Shown here piece by piece: positions 36,635 through 46,000 of a stretch of 64,000 nucleotides of DNA. Below the pieces are notes generated by a model, which saw only the letters and a program-made list of their open reading frames with translations, ran no database searches and was not told the origin of the DNA. The position numbers were made by a program, and so were the translations under genes. Numbering within the stretch: the first letter of the stretch is position 1; every line of letters begins with the position of its first letter. The stretch is from Sphingomonas astaxanthinifaciens DSM 22298 (lineage in GTDB: Bacteria > Pseudomonadota > Alphaproteobacteria > Sphingomonadales > Sphingomonadaceae), in assembly GCF_000711715.1 (NCBI RefSeq), contig NZ_JONN01000001.1:558001-622000 (forward strand), written 5' to 3'.

Positions 36635-37135
36635 ATGCGCCTGTTGCCGATTGCTGTTGCCTTGGGAATTGCAGCGGCGACCATTTCCAGTTCGGGCGGC
36701 ACGCAGGTGCTCGACGCGCAGCTCAATCCCCAGTCGCTCACCTGGCAGAAGGCGGGCGAGGCCGCGCTTGCCGCGGGCAATTTCCAGGCCGCCGACGACG
36801 CGCTCGAGACCGCGCTCGTGCTCGATCCGCGCAATCGCGGCGCCTTCGTCGCGCTCGCCCGCGTCGCGCAGCGCCAGAAGCTCTACGGCCAGGCGATCCG
36901 CATGACCGCCAAGGCGCTCGCGCTCGAGCCCAACGACACGGTCGCGCTTGGCGTCCAGGGCGAAGCCATGGTCGAGCAGGGAGCGGTGGCCCGCGCCCAG
37001 CAGAATCTCGCCAAGATCCGCCAGCTCTGCGGCGCCAAGCCCTGCGCGCCCGCGACCTCGCTTGCCGCCGCCATCCAGCGCGGCCCCGCGCTGGCGGTGA
37101 AGAGCGAGACCCCGACGGCCCCTAAGAAGAACTGA
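36635..37135 (+). CDS. TPR-containing exported protein
   Basis: A 166-residue protein with an N-terminal signal-like segment (MRLLPIAVALGIAAATISSSGG) and two TPR-like helix pairs (TWQKAGEAALAAGNFQAADDALETALVLDPRNRGAFVALARVAQRQKLYGQAIRMTAKALALEPND). It ends with a Cys pair (LCGAKPCAP) and a Lys/Pro tail. GGAAGG lies 8 bases before ATG 36635; ATG 36605 is an alternative. It is 27 bases downstream of the methyltransferase gene and overlaps ksgA's end by 14 bases on the opposite strand. Role unknown; probably a periplasmic protein-protein adaptor. Confidence 0.78.
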   Translation: MRLLPIAVALGIAAATISSSGGTQVLDAQLNPQSLTWQKAGEAALAAGNFQAADDALETALVLDPRNRGAFVALARVAQRQKLYGQAIRMTAKALALEPNDTVALGVQGEAMVEQGAVARAQQNLAKIRQLCGAKPCAPATSLAAAIQRGPALAVKSETPTAPKKN

Positions 37136-37943
37136 GCGCAGCGGCCAGCGCGATCCATTCGGCGACGCTGACCGTCTCCGCCCGCCGCTCGGCCGCGATG
37201 CCGAGGCTGGCGAGCGCGTCGAGCGCATCGGGGACGCCCTTCAAACTCTGCCGCAGCATCTTGCGCCGCTGGCCGAAGGCGGCCGCCGTCAGCCGCTCGA
37301 GCACCGCATGATCGACCCCCTCGGGCGCGTCAGCCGGCACGATATGCACTACCGCCGAGGCGACCTTGGGCGGCGGGACGAAGGCGGAGCGGTGGACGGG
37401 AAGCGCAATTCGCGGGCTCGCCCGCCACTGCGCCGCGACCGCAAGCCGGCCATAGGCCTCGTCGCCGGGCCCCGCGACAATTCGCTCGGCGACTTCCTTC
37501 TGGAACATGAGGGTGAGGCTCGCCCACCACGGCCGCCACTCGGCCGCCAGCCAGCGCAGCAGCAGCGCTGTTCCGACATTATAAGGGAGGTTGGAGACGA
37601 CATGCGCGCCGCGTCCGACCAGCGCCTCCTCGTCGATCCGCAGCGCATCGTCCTCGAGCACGGTCAGCCGGCCGGGGAAGAGGTCGCCGAGCTCAGCCAG
37701 GGCCGGGATGCAGCGCCGGTCGCGCTCGACCGCCGTCACCCGCGCGCCGGCATCGAGCAAAGCGCCGGTCAGCCCGCCGGGACCGGGGCCCACCTCGTAA
37801 GCGGCGGCATCGGTGAGGTCGCCCGGGATGGCGGCGATCCGCGCGAGCAGCTGGCGATCGAGCAGGAAATTCTGACCCAGCGCCTTGGTCGCGGTCAGGC
37901 CATGGCGGGCGATCACCTCGCGCAGCGGGGGAAGCGCGGTCAC
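37122..37943 (-). CDS. ksgA: 16S rRNA (adenine-N6,N6)-dimethyltransferase
   Basis: Dimethylates the two adjacent adenosines near the 3' end of 16S rRNA. About 273 residues. ATKALGQNFLLDRQLL, YEVGPGPGGLTGALL (SAM motif I) and the catalytic NLPYNVGTALLLR are all KsgA hallmarks. The GTG at 37943 gives the expected N-terminus MTALPPLREVIARHG; a GTG at 37961 lies inside pdxA. It is the last gene of lptD-surA-pdxA-ksgA. Confidence 0.93.
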   Translation of the reverse strand: MTALPPLREVIARHGLTATKALGQNFLLDRQLLARIAAIPGDLTDAAAYEVGPGPGGLTGALLDAGARVTAVERDRRCIPALAELGDLFPGRLTVLEDDALRIDEEALVGRGAHVVSNLPYNVGTALLLRWLAAEWRPWWASLTLMFQKEVAERIVAGPGDEAYGRLAVAAQWRASPRIALPVHRSAFVPPPKVASAVVHIVPADAPEGVDHAVLERLTAAAFGQRRKMLRQSLKGVPDALDALASLGIAAERRAETVSVAEWIALAAALSSS

Positions 37944-37944
37944 C

Positions 37945-38946
37945 TCAGCCGTTGAGCGCACGATAGCGCGCGCAGCTCGCCGCCATCCGGATCGCGGCCG
38001 CCATCGCGCGCGGGTCGGCGCGGTCCTCGCCGGCGATGTCGAAGGCGGTGCCGTGGTCGGGCGCGGTGCGGACGATCGGCAGGCCCAGCGTCAGGTTCAC
38101 GCCCTCCTCGAAGTGCAGCGCCTTCAGGGGGATCAGTGCCTGGTCGTGATACATGCAGAGCGCGGCGTCATAGCGGGCGCGGGCGCTGGCATGGAACATG
38201 GTGTCGGCCGGAAGCGGTCCCTCGACCAGCCAGCCCTCGGCCCGAAGCGTTTCGATCGCCGGGGCGATCAGCTCGATCTCCTCGCGGCCGAGCGCGCCAT
38301 TCTCGCCGGCATGCGGGTTGAGCCCGGCCACCGCCAGCCGCGGCTCCTCGATCCCGAACTGGCGCTGGAGTCCGCGCAGGGTCGCGCGCGCCCGCGCCTC
38401 GATCAGCGCCGGGCTGAGCATGTCGGGGACGTCGCGCAACGCAACATGGGTGGTGACCGGCACGGTCCGGAGCGTCGGGCCGGCGAGCATCATCGCGACA
38501 TTGCCCGGCGACACCCCGCAGCGCTCGGCGACGAACTCGGTCTGGCCGGGATGGGTGAAGCCGATCGCGTAGAGCTGGTGCTTGGCGACCGGTCCCGTCA
38601 CCACCGCCGCGCAGGAGCCCGAACGGGCGAGCCCGACCGCCAGCTCGAGGCTGTCGAGGCTGCAATGCGCCCCGGCGGTGGTCGGCTGGCCAGCAACGCT
38701 GGCCCCGGCGGCGGCGACCGCGAGGAGGGGGAGGCCCTGGTCGAACGCCGGGGCCACCTCGCGCGGGTCGGTGACGATCGCGATCGGCCCGTCCCAGATC
38801 TCGGACAGGCTGCGCGGATCGCCGACCGCCACGAAGGGCGGGAGGCCGAGCGCGTGGCGGCTGTCCCAGCATTTGGCGACGACTTCGGGACCGATCCCGG
38901 CCGGGTCGCCGAGCGACACCGCGAGCGGGGGCAGGGGCGAATTCAT
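37945..38946 (-). CDS. pdxA: 4-hydroxythreonine-4-phosphate dehydrogenase
   Basis: Oxidises 4-phosphohydroxy-L-threonine in pyridoxal phosphate synthesis. The 333-residue product has VSLGDPAGIGPEVVAKCW, GPVAKHQLYAIGFTHPGQTEFVAE and metal-site histidines in TTHVALRDVP and YHDQALIPLKALHF, matching PdxA. It ends one base before the ksgA start and follows surA by 38 bases in the conserved operon. Confidence 0.95.
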   Translation of the reverse strand: MNSPLPPLAVSLGDPAGIGPEVVAKCWDSRHALGLPPFVAVGDPRSLSEIWDGPIAIVTDPREVAPAFDQGLPLLAVAAAGASVAGQPTTAGAHCSLDSLELAVGLARSGSCAAVVTGPVAKHQLYAIGFTHPGQTEFVAERCGVSPGNVAMMLAGPTLRTVPVTTHVALRDVPDMLSPALIEARARATLRGLQRQFGIEEPRLAVAGLNPHAGENGALGREEIELIAPAIETLRAEGWLVEGPLPADTMFHASARARYDAALCMYHDQALIPLKALHFEEGVNLTLGLPIVRTAPDHGTAFDIAGEDRADPRAMAAAIRMAASCARYRALNG

Positions 38947-38983
38947 GGTCTGCCCCTAGCGCGCCCGCTCGGGCTCGTCACCT

Positions 38984-40324
38984 TTAGCGATAGTCGATGA
39001 TCGCGTCGCGGCGCAGGTCGCGCAGGTAGCGGCGGGCGCGCATGTTGACCCGCTCTTCCTGGAGCTGGGCATAGACTGCGTCGGGATTGGGCGCATTGCC
39101 GCCCTGGTCCTCGTCGCGGCCGCAGATGACCAGCACGCGCACGCCGTCGTCGATGCTGCCGAACGGGCGGGTCGCCTGGCCGACCTGCATCGGCATCATC
39201 ATCTGCTGGAGCGCGGGCGGGAGATCGCGCAGCTTGACCTGGTCCGACTGGACGACATCGCCCTTGAACTCGGCCGCGACCTTCTCGGCGCCGCCGCAGC
39301 CGCCGATGTTCTGCGCGGCCGCCGCGAACTTCTGCAGCGTCGGGTCGGCCGCCGCGGCGGTGGTGCCCTTGGGGAAGCTGATCGAGACCTGCTTCAGCGA
39401 CAGCACGGCGTTGCGCGGGTCGGCGGTCAGGATCTTGCGGCTGTCCTGCACCGCGACGATCGAATAGCCGCCGGGCAGCGCGATCGGCTGCGACAGCTGG
39501 CCCGGCGCCATCGAGCGGATGGTGTTGGCAAGCTGGTCAGGCAGCTGCTCGGGCCGGACCCAGCCGAGGTCGCCGCCGACCGCCGCGGTCGAGGCTTCCG
39601 AATATTGGCGGGCATAGCCGGCGAAGCTCGCGCCCTGGCGCAGCGCCTCGACGATCTTCTGGGCGTTGGCGGCGACTTCGGCCTGGTTGGCCGGCGTCGC
39701 GGCGAGGAAGATCTCGCCGACGCGATATTCCTGCGCACCCTTGGAGGCGTTGAGCCGATCGATGACCGCCTTCACTTCCTCCTCGCCGACGCTGACCTGG
39801 CTCTCGATCTTCTGGCGCTGGAGTCGCGACCAGGCGATCTCGCCCTCGATCTGTCGGCGGATCGAGCGGATCGAGCTGCCATTGGCCTTGAGATAGTCGG
39901 CGAGCTGCGCCGGGGTGCGCTTCACGCCCTCGGCGACGCGCGCGACGGTCTTGTCGATGTCCGCGCTGCTGACCGAGATGTCGGCCTGCTTGGCGGCCTG
40001 GATCTGCAGCGTTTCGTCGATGAGGTTGCGCAGCACCTGGACCCGCAGGCGCTCCTGCTCGGTCTCGGGGATCGGCTGGTTGTTGGCAATCGCCAGCAGC
40101 TGCATGCGCTGGTCGATGTCGGTCTGGGTGATGACCTCGCCGTTGACGATGGCGCTGGCCTTGACGACCGCCGGGATCGGCTTGCCATAGACGTTGAGCG
40201 TCTCGGGCAGGTTGAGCGGCGCGGTGCTGTTGCGGGCGGCCGGCGCCGGCGCGTCCTGGGCCAGCGCGGCACCGGCGAGCCCCGCCAGCGCGACCGTCGT
40301 CAGAAAGCTCTTCACGTTGCCCAT
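38984..40324 (-). CDS. surA: Periplasmic peptidyl-prolyl isomerase SurA
   Basis: Outer-membrane-protein chaperone. The 446-residue product has a cleavable signal (MGNVKSFLTTVALAGLAGAALAQ), an N-terminal SurA domain (ASAIVNGEVITQTDIDQRMQLLAI, LRNLIDETLQIQAAK) and a parvulin domain (EYRVGEIFLAATPANQAEVA..., SEASTAAVGGDLGWVRPEQLP, GYSIVAVQDSRK). A second parvulin domain is not clearly present. It is downstream of lptD, whose product needs SurA for assembly. Confidence 0.92.
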   Translation of the reverse strand: MGNVKSFLTTVALAGLAGAALAQDAPAPAARNSTAPLNLPETLNVYGKPIPAVVKASAIVNGEVITQTDIDQRMQLLAIANNQPIPETEQERLRVQVLRNLIDETLQIQAAKQADISVSSADIDKTVARVAEGVKRTPAQLADYLKANGSSIRSIRRQIEGEIAWSRLQRQKIESQVSVGEEEVKAVIDRLNASKGAQEYRVGEIFLAATPANQAEVAANAQKIVEALRQGASFAGYARQYSEASTAAVGGDLGWVRPEQLPDQLANTIRSMAPGQLSQPIALPGGYSIVAVQDSRKILTADPRNAVLSLKQVSISFPKGTTAAAADPTLQKFAAAAQNIGGCGGAEKVAAEFKGDVVQSDQVKLRDLPPALQQMMMPMQVGQATRPFGSIDDGVRVLVICGRDEDQGGNAPNPDAVYAQLQEERVNMRARRYLRDLRRDAIIDYR

Positions 40325-40402
40325 GGGGGTCGTTCAATCCCTTGTTATCGAAAGCTATTCATCGGCCCTGCACGTGTCGCGCTTAACCGCTGATGAGCGC
40401 TC

Positions 40403-42646
40403 TTAGCGTTTCAGGCCCTTGAGCGACAGGCGGAAACTGAAGGTGCTCCCCTCGGCCCGGTTGCCGAGCCGCTCATAGTCGCGCCGCCAGCTGATCCCGA
40501 ACGATAGGCAGTCGTCCTCATAGTCGAGGCTGAGGCGGTGGCGGACCGAGTTGATGCCGTCGGCGAGGCTGAGCGGATCCTCGTTGCTGTTGGTGAGGTC
40601 GAGCACGGTCGCCCCGAACACCGACCAGAAGCGGCTGAACTTCCACCGGCCCGCAAGCCGCAATTCTTCCTTGTCGCGCAGGTCCTCGACCGCGGCGTCG
40701 ACATTGCGATTGAGCCGCAGATAATCGATCCGCGCATAGGTCTCGGTGGTACCGACGGTGAGGTCGACCTCGTTGCGGCGGACCGAGAGATTGTCCTTGT
40801 CGAGCCGGAAGCGGTGGGTGAGGTCGATGAACCGCCCGACCTTGAGGCGGGTGCGGCCGACGAAATCGCTCCAGCGGTCGGTTAGGCCCGTCCCTTCCGG
40901 GAAGATCTGCGCGTCGCGGTTGAGGCGATAGGATTGGCCGACGTTGCTCGACACCGACCAGCCCGGCCGGTCGAGGTTCCAGTCGACGCCATAGGTGATG
41001 CGGCTTCCGTCCTCCCACCGGTCGTAGCCGGGGAAGCGGTTGATCGCGAACAGGTTGCTGTCTTCGAGGTCGACCGAGCGGCTGTCCTCGTTGGGCAGGC
41101 TGATGTTCGCGGTCGGCGGGGTCAGGACCAGCTGGACCCGCGGGGTCAGCCGCTGGATCCCGCCGAGGAAGTTGCCCATCAGCGGCCAGCGCACCTCGGC
41201 CGCGGCGGCGGTAATGCCGCGGGTCTTCCAGCCCGATTCGCCGCGATAATTGACCGTGGTGGTGAGCTCGTTCTCGTCGCTGTGATAAACGTCGCCGCGG
41301 GCATAGCCCGTCAGCAGCAGTTCCTGCCCCCAGTTGGTCAGGCGCCGAAGGTCCCAGCGCGCCGAGAGAAAGGCGCGCTGGCTGTCCTGGCCCTCGCGGC
41401 GGAGCACGGCGAGGCTGTTCGCCTGCAATTCGACCCGCCCGCCGAGGATCGGCTCGCCGAGCCGGATCCGCGCGTCGAAGGCGGGAAGGGCGATCGGGAT
41501 CCGCTTCTGGATGTCGTTCTGGCGCAGCCCCTGGAAGGCCCAGCCGGCGAGGCTGATGTAGCTGTCGGTGTCGATCCGCTCGAGATCGAGGAAATTGCGG
41601 AAGCGGTCGTCACGGTTGAGGTCGTAGAAACGGGCGACCGTCTTGTCGGTGGCGAGACGGACCTGGCCCGTCAGGCTCCACAGCGGATCGAACTGGAGCT
41701 TGCCATTGCCCTCGACATAGGCGCGCACGCCCTTGTCGTCGCGGGTGTCGTCGTAGCTCGTCGTGTCGCCATAGGTGACGAAGGCGCCAAGCGAGAAGGC
41801 GCCCAGGCGATTGAGGTCGCGGTAGCGCGCCTCGAGCGCCGGATTGACCGCGCTGTAGACACGCGGGGTGAGGGTGAGGTCGCGGTTGGGCCCGAAGCGC
41901 AGGTAATAAGGCGTCTCGAGCTCGACCCCGCGGCGGCGGCTGTAGCGGATCTCGGGCGGGAGCGCGCCGGTATAGCCTTCGCCGCCGCTGCCGGTGCCGA
42001 GGCTGAAGACCGGGAGCAGGGGCAGGCTCACCCCGAACAGCTCCAGCCGCCCGCGTTCGAAGCTGACCCTCTGCGCCTTCTGGTCGTAGCGCACCCGCGC
42101 GGCGAGGATCCGCCAGCTCGGACGCTTGGGGCAGCCGCCGACGGTGGTCACCGCGCAGGGCGAATAGACCGCATTGTCGAGCGTGGTGACGTCGCCGGTC
42201 CGGACCGCCTTGTCGGCAGCGATCCGCCCGCCGCTCTCGAGCACGACGAGGAGGTTCTCGACCGTCGCGTCGCGCAGCTCGTCGGTCAGCACCACCCGCT
42301 CGGAGATGAGCTTGTCGCCCTCGGGCTGGACCACCACCACGTTGCCGGTGGCGAGGACCTCGCCGGTCTTGCGGTCCCAGCGGACCTGGTCGGCGGCGAC
42401 GAAGGTGCCGCGGCGATTGACCCGCACCCGGCCGGCGGCGACCACCACCTCATTGTCGTTGTCGTAACTGACGCTGTCGGCGCTGAACGCAATCTCGTTC
42501 TCGCCCGCGGCGAGCGTGCCCGCCGCGGCGTCGCTGGCCGGAACCGGGACCGGCGCAGGGCTCAGCGCGACGTCCTGCGCCATCGCCGGCGCTGCAAGCG
42601 CGAGGACCAGCGGCAGCGCAGTCCAGCCCGTGACGCCCGTTCGCAC
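40403..42646 (-). CDS. lptD: LPS-assembly protein LptD
   Basis: Outer-membrane beta-barrel that inserts lipopolysaccharide. The 747-residue product starts at GTG 42646 with a signal (TALPLVLALAAPAMAQ), then the OstA/LptA-like beta-jellyroll (EIAFSADSVSYDNDNEVVVAAGRVRVNRRGTFVAADQVRWDRKTGEV) and the C-terminal barrel ending in Phe-rich strands (SFRLSLKGLKR). A cysteine pair is present (AVYSPCAVTTVGGCPKR), but cysteines equivalent to the E. coli late pair are only partly visible (DDCLSFGISWRR). It is first in the operon. Confidence 0.93.
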   Translation of the reverse strand: MRTGVTGWTALPLVLALAAPAMAQDVALSPAPVPVPASDAAAGTLAAGENEIAFSADSVSYDNDNEVVVAAGRVRVNRRGTFVAADQVRWDRKTGEVLATGNVVVVQPEGDKLISERVVLTDELRDATVENLLVVLESGGRIAADKAVRTGDVTTLDNAVYSPCAVTTVGGCPKRPSWRILAARVRYDQKAQRVSFERGRLELFGVSLPLLPVFSLGTGSGGEGYTGALPPEIRYSRRRGVELETPYYLRFGPNRDLTLTPRVYSAVNPALEARYRDLNRLGAFSLGAFVTYGDTTSYDDTRDDKGVRAYVEGNGKLQFDPLWSLTGQVRLATDKTVARFYDLNRDDRFRNFLDLERIDTDSYISLAGWAFQGLRQNDIQKRIPIALPAFDARIRLGEPILGGRVELQANSLAVLRREGQDSQRAFLSARWDLRRLTNWGQELLLTGYARGDVYHSDENELTTTVNYRGESGWKTRGITAAAAEVRWPLMGNFLGGIQRLTPRVQLVLTPPTANISLPNEDSRSVDLEDSNLFAINRFPGYDRWEDGSRITYGVDWNLDRPGWSVSSNVGQSYRLNRDAQIFPEGTGLTDRWSDFVGRTRLKVGRFIDLTHRFRLDKDNLSVRRNEVDLTVGTTETYARIDYLRLNRNVDAAVEDLRDKEELRLAGRWKFSRFWSVFGATVLDLTNSNEDPLSLADGINSVRHRLSLDYEDDCLSFGISWRRDYERLGNRAEGSTFSFRLSLKGLKR

Positions 42647-42791
42647 CTTGTTTGTCCGCCCTGATCCGCTTCGCTTAGGAGAAGACCCGCCTATTGCAGC
42701 TTGGCGCGAAGGGGGCAACGGGCTTGGCAGTCCGGCCCCGGCGGGCCTAAGGACCGGCGCGAACCCTCATTCTCGCCAGGTGAATGTCCCC

Positions 42792-44264
42792 ATGCAGATC
42801 CGTTTCGCCGACCAGCTTCCCTCCGGTGCCTATGCGCTCGTCCTGCCCGTCGCCGGGCCTGAGCGGACCAATCTCGCTGCGCTCGGCGAAGCCCGTGCGG
42901 CGGTCGAGGCGTCGGCGCGCGGCCAGCGCTTCGAGGGCGAGGCGGGCGGCGTCGCCGAGACCTGGATCGGCGGCACGGGCGGCGCGCAGGTCCGCCGCCT
43001 GCTCCTCGTCGGGACCGGCAATGGCAGCGATGGCGTCGCGGCCGAGAAGCTCGCCGGCACCGCGGTTGCCCGGCTGCTGACCTCGGGCGAGCGCAGCCTC
43101 GTCATCGATCTGACCGGCACCCGCTTCGACGCCGACGCCGCGGCCCGCCTCGCGCTGGTCGCCGCGGCGCGCGGCTGGCGCTACGACCGCTATCGCACCC
43201 GCCTCAAGGACAAGCAGAAGGTCAGCCTCGAGGAAGTGGTGATCGTCGGCGCCCCGACCGGGTCCGAGGCGCGCTACACCGAGCGCTATGCCGCGGTGCT
43301 CGACGGCCTCAAGCTCACCCGCGAGCTCGTCACCGAACCCGCCAACATCATCTACGCCGAGACCTTCGTCGAGCGCGTCAGGAAGGCCGCAGAGGGCAGC
43401 GGCCTCGTCATCGAGGCGCTCGACGAAGCGGCGATGAAGAAGCTCGGCATGGGCGCGCTCTTGGGCGTCAACCAGGGTTCGATCCGCGAGCCGCGCCTGC
43501 TCGTCATGCGCTGGAACGGCGGCAATGACGGCGACACCCCGCTCGGCCTGATCGGCAAGGGCGTGACCTTCGACACCGGCGGCATCTCGATCAAGCCCGC
43601 GGCGGGCATGGAAGCGATGAAGTGGGACATGGGCGGCGCGGGCGCGGTCGCGGGGGCGATGATCGCCATCGCCAGGCGCAAGGCCAAGGCCAATGTGATC
43701 GGCTTCTGCGGCCTCGTCGAGAACATGCCCTCGGGCAGCGCGCAGCGTCCGGGCGACGTCGTCACCTCGCTGAACGGCCAGACGATCGAGGTCATCAACA
43801 CCGACGCCGAGGGCCGCCTCGTGCTGGCCGATGTCATGACCTACGCCCAGCGCGAACATGGCGTGAAGAAGATGGTCGACCTTGCGACCCTCACTGGCGC
43901 GATGCTGATCGCGCTCGGCCACGAGCATGGCGGGCTCTTCTCCAACGACGACGGCCTCGCGGGCGAGCTCGCCGCGGCGGGCGCCGAGACCGGTGACAAG
44001 CTCTGGCGCATGCCGCTTGGCGATGCCTATGACCGGCTGATCGACAGCCCGATCGCCGACATCAAGAACGTCGGCCCGCGCGAGGCCGGCTCGATTACCG
44101 CCGCCCAGTTCCTCCAGCGCTTCGTCGAGGAAGGGACCGTCTGGGCGCATCTCGACATCGCCGGCACCGTCTGGAGCGACAAGCCCGGCACCAGCTTCGA
44201 CAAGGGCGCGACCGGCTTCGGCGTCCGCCTGCTCGACCGCTGGGTGGAGAATGTCGCGGGGTGA
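42792..44264 (+). CDS. pepA: Leucyl aminopeptidase, M17 family
   Basis: Cytoplasmic di-metal aminopeptidase. The 490-residue product has a variable N-terminal domain and the M17 catalytic domain: LIGKGVTFDTGGISIKPAAGMEAMKWDMGGA (Lys/Asp metal ligands), the bicarbonate site Arg in NTDAEGRLVLADVMTYAQ, and GFGVRLLDRW at the end. The 145-base spacer with divergent lptD holds no other gene. An inverted repeat lies 19 bases after the stop. Confidence 0.95.
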   Translation: MQIRFADQLPSGAYALVLPVAGPERTNLAALGEARAAVEASARGQRFEGEAGGVAETWIGGTGGAQVRRLLLVGTGNGSDGVAAEKLAGTAVARLLTSGERSLVIDLTGTRFDADAAARLALVAAARGWRYDRYRTRLKDKQKVSLEEVVIVGAPTGSEARYTERYAAVLDGLKLTRELVTEPANIIYAETFVERVRKAAEGSGLVIEALDEAAMKKLGMGALLGVNQGSIREPRLLVMRWNGGNDGDTPLGLIGKGVTFDTGGISIKPAAGMEAMKWDMGGAGAVAGAMIAIARRKAKANVIGFCGLVENMPSGSAQRPGDVVTSLNGQTIEVINTDAEGRLVLADVMTYAQREHGVKKMVDLATLTGAMLIALGHEHGGLFSNDDGLAGELAAAGAETGDKLWRMPLGDAYDRLIDSPIADIKNVGPREAGSITAAQFLQRFVEEGTVWAHLDIAGTVWSDKPGTSFDKGATGFGVRLLDRWVENVAG

Positions 44265-44282
44265 GGCCGCGCTTTCCCATGT

Positions 44283-44348
44283 CGTTCGCCCTGAGCGAAG
44301 TCGAAGGGCGACTGCGCCATCGTGCTTCGACGTCGCTTAGCACGAACG
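44283..44348. repeat. Inverted repeat, 'CCTGAGCGAAGTCGAAGG' type
   Basis: CGTTCGCCCTGAGCGAAGTC... pairs with GCTTCGACGTCGCTTAGCAC... facing it. It is the third copy of the family seen at 15711 and 35358 and fills the pepA-holC gap. Confidence 0.8.
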
Positions 44349-44367
44349 AGCTTGGGCGCTTTCCTCA

Positions 44368-44805
44368 ATGAAGGTCGACTTCTACCAGCTCGGGGACACC
44401 CCACTCCACGAGGTCATCGCCAGCCTTGCCGGCAAGGTCCTCGACGGCGGCGAGCGGCTGCTGGTGGTGATGAGCGACGAGAACCAGCTCGGCCGTCTCG
44501 ACCGGCTGCTGTGGGACGAGGGCGAGACGAGCTTCCTCGCCCACGGCATCGCGGGCGGGGCCGACGACAGCCGCCAGCCGATCCTCCTCTCGACCACCCC
44601 CGAGCCCGCCAACCAGGCGCGCAACATCCTCCTTGCCGACGGCGAATGGCGCGAGGCGGCGCTGAGCTACGAGCGCGCCTTCCACCTGTTCGACGAGACC
44701 AGCCTCGCCGAGGCCCGCCTCGCCTGGAAGCTGCTCGCCGGCCGCGACGGGGTCGAGCGCCGCTACTGGGCGCGCGAGGACGGCCGCTGGGTCAACAAGG
44801 GCTGA
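44368..44805 (+). CDS. holC: DNA polymerase III chi subunit
   Basis: A 145-residue HolC, linking the clamp loader to SSB. VDFYQLGDTPLHEVIASLAGKVLDGGERLLVVMSDENQLGRLDRLLW and FLAHGIAGGADDSRQPILLST match the family; the C-terminal RRYWAREDGRWVNKG is conserved in alphaproteobacteria. The gene follows pepA, a common arrangement (pepA-holC). Confidence 0.92.
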   Translation: MKVDFYQLGDTPLHEVIASLAGKVLDGGERLLVVMSDENQLGRLDRLLWDEGETSFLAHGIAGGADDSRQPILLSTTPEPANQARNILLADGEWREAALSYERAFHLFDETSLAEARLAWKLLAGRDGVERRYWAREDGRWVNKG

Positions 44806-44883
44806 GCCTTGCCTGATCGCCGCCTCCCCGCTAGGGGCGCGGCCAATCCCGACCAACCCCCAAGACAGGAGCCTCGCGACGCC

Positions 44884-45306
44884 ATGGCGATTACGCGCAC
44901 CTTTTCGATCATCAAGCCCGACGCCACCCGCCGCAACCTGACCGGCGCGGTCACCAAGATGCTCGAGGAAGCCGGCCTCCGCGTCGTCGCCTCGAAGCGC
45001 ATCCACATGAGCCGCGAGCAGGCCGAGGGCTTCTACGGCGTCCACCGCGAGCGTCCCTTCTTCAACGACCTCGTCAGCTTCATGATCTCGGGCCCGGTCG
45101 TGGTCCAGGTCCTCGAGGGCGAGGACGCCGTGAAGCGCAACCGCGACATCATGGGCGCGACCAACCCCGCCAACGCCGAGCCCGGCACCATCCGCAAGGA
45201 GCTGGCGGAGTCGATCGAGGCCAATTCGGTCCACGGTTCGGACTCGGACGAGAACGCCAAGATCGAGATCGACTTCTTCTTCAAACCCGAAGAGATCGTC
45301 GGCTAA
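44884..45306 (+). CDS. ndk: Nucleoside diphosphate kinase
   Basis: Balances NTP pools by phosphoryl transfer via a His intermediate. 140 residues. [19 protein letters not shown] is the standard start, and the active-site His is in [35 protein letters not shown] is also diagnostic. It is followed by a clear terminator. Confidence 0.96.
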   Translation: MAITRTFSIIKPDATRRNLTGAVTKMLEEAGLRVVASKRIHMSREQAEGFYGVHRERPFFNDLVSFMISGPVVVQVLEGEDAVKRNRDIMGATNPANAEPGTIRKELAESIEANSVHGSDSDENAKIEIDFFFKPEEIVG

Positions 45307-45331
45307 GCCGGCGCTTCGAGCCTGAAATGAC

Positions 45332-45365
45332 AAAGCCCGCCGGAGCGATCCGGCGGGCTTTTTCG
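45332..45365 (+). terminator. Rho-independent terminator after ndk
   Basis: AAGCCCGCCGG and CCGGCGGGCTT pair around AGCGAT, followed by TTTTTCG; it starts about 26 bases after the ndk stop. The stem may serve rraB from the other side as well (A-run upstream). Confidence 0.88.
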
Positions 45366-45387
45366 TGTCCGGCGCTCCCGGCCGGCC

Positions 45388-45711
45388 TCAGCAGGCCATG
45401 CACCCCCAGCCGTCGGCCTTCCCGCCATATTCGCCGGCAAGCGCGTCGAGCCGCTCCTCGGTCGCGGTGACGAAGGCGCAGGTTGGCACTACCGCGCCGG
45501 TGGTAACCGTCACGTCATAGGGGAAGCCGGGCTTGTCATAGGGCCGCACCACCGGCGAAAACCCCTCCGCATCCACCCTCCGGGCAAAGGCAATCGCGCC
45601 CTCGCGGGTCGGAAAGACATGGCTGAAATCCATCGGCCGGGGCCGGCGTAAGTCATCGCCGTTCGCCGCCATGTTCCGCAGGACTTCGGCATTTTCGTCG
45701 TAAAGTGACAA
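45388..45711 (-). CDS. Ribonuclease E inhibitor RraB family protein
   Basis: A 107-residue RraB/DUF1260-like protein. ENAEVLRNMAANGDDLRRPRPMDFSHVFPTREGAIAFARRVDAEGFSPVV follows the family pattern, with the acidic first helix. The C-terminus ends in a cysteine pair (GWGCMAC). RraB binds RNase E and reduces its activity; whether that applies here is not known. Transcribed convergently to ndk. Confidence 0.85.
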   Translation of the reverse strand: MSLYDENAEVLRNMAANGDDLRRPRPMDFSHVFPTREGAIAFARRVDAEGFSPVVRPYDKPGFPYDVTVTTGAVVPTCAFVTATEERLDALAGEYGGKADGWGCMAC

Positions 45712-45758
45712 ACGGTTTCTCCCCCTGTGCGCGTTTCATTGCGCGGGGCAGCTAGGGC

Positions 45759-45796
45759 GAATGTCTTAATGTCTGCTTTGGGTGGAAAGCGGACGC
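45759..45796. repeat. Dispersed repeat, 'FRPIADI' type, degenerate copy
   Basis: GAATGTCTTAATGTCTGCTT... then GGTGGAAAGCGGACGC matches the element at 46001-46033 with several mismatches. It forms a weak hairpin (GTCTGCTTT/AAAGCGGAC). Confidence 0.6.
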
Positions 45797-45797
45797 T

Positions 45798-45977
45798 TCA
45801 GTGCGCTGCGTTCGCGGCTACATCGGCATTGCCATCTCTTGAACCGTCAATCTGACAAACGGTGTTCGGGTCATCGTCGCGGCAAGCGGAAGTGTCTGAA
45901 TACATGTCGCTGTCACACGCCGATGCCAGCCCCATGAGCAAGATGACGGCAACCTTCGTGCATTCCCTCACGGACAT
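45798..45977 (-). CDS. Possible small lipoprotein between repeats
   Basis: A 59-codon frame from ATG 45977: MSVRECTKVAVILLMGLASACDS..., where the hydrophobic segment ends in a lenient lipobox (ASAC) and a polar tail has three further Cys. Longer upstream codons in the same frame (CFRPIADI) are the repeat at 46001 and not protein. AGGGGA lies only 1-2 bases before the ATG, so translation initiation is doubtful. No family is recognised; it could be a remnant trapped between two repeat copies. Confidence 0.4.
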   Translation of the reverse strand: MSVRECTKVAVILLMGLASACDSDMYSDTSACRDDDPNTVCQIDGSRDGNADVAANAAH

Positions 45978-46000
45978 TCCCCTAAGTTTATTCGTTGGCC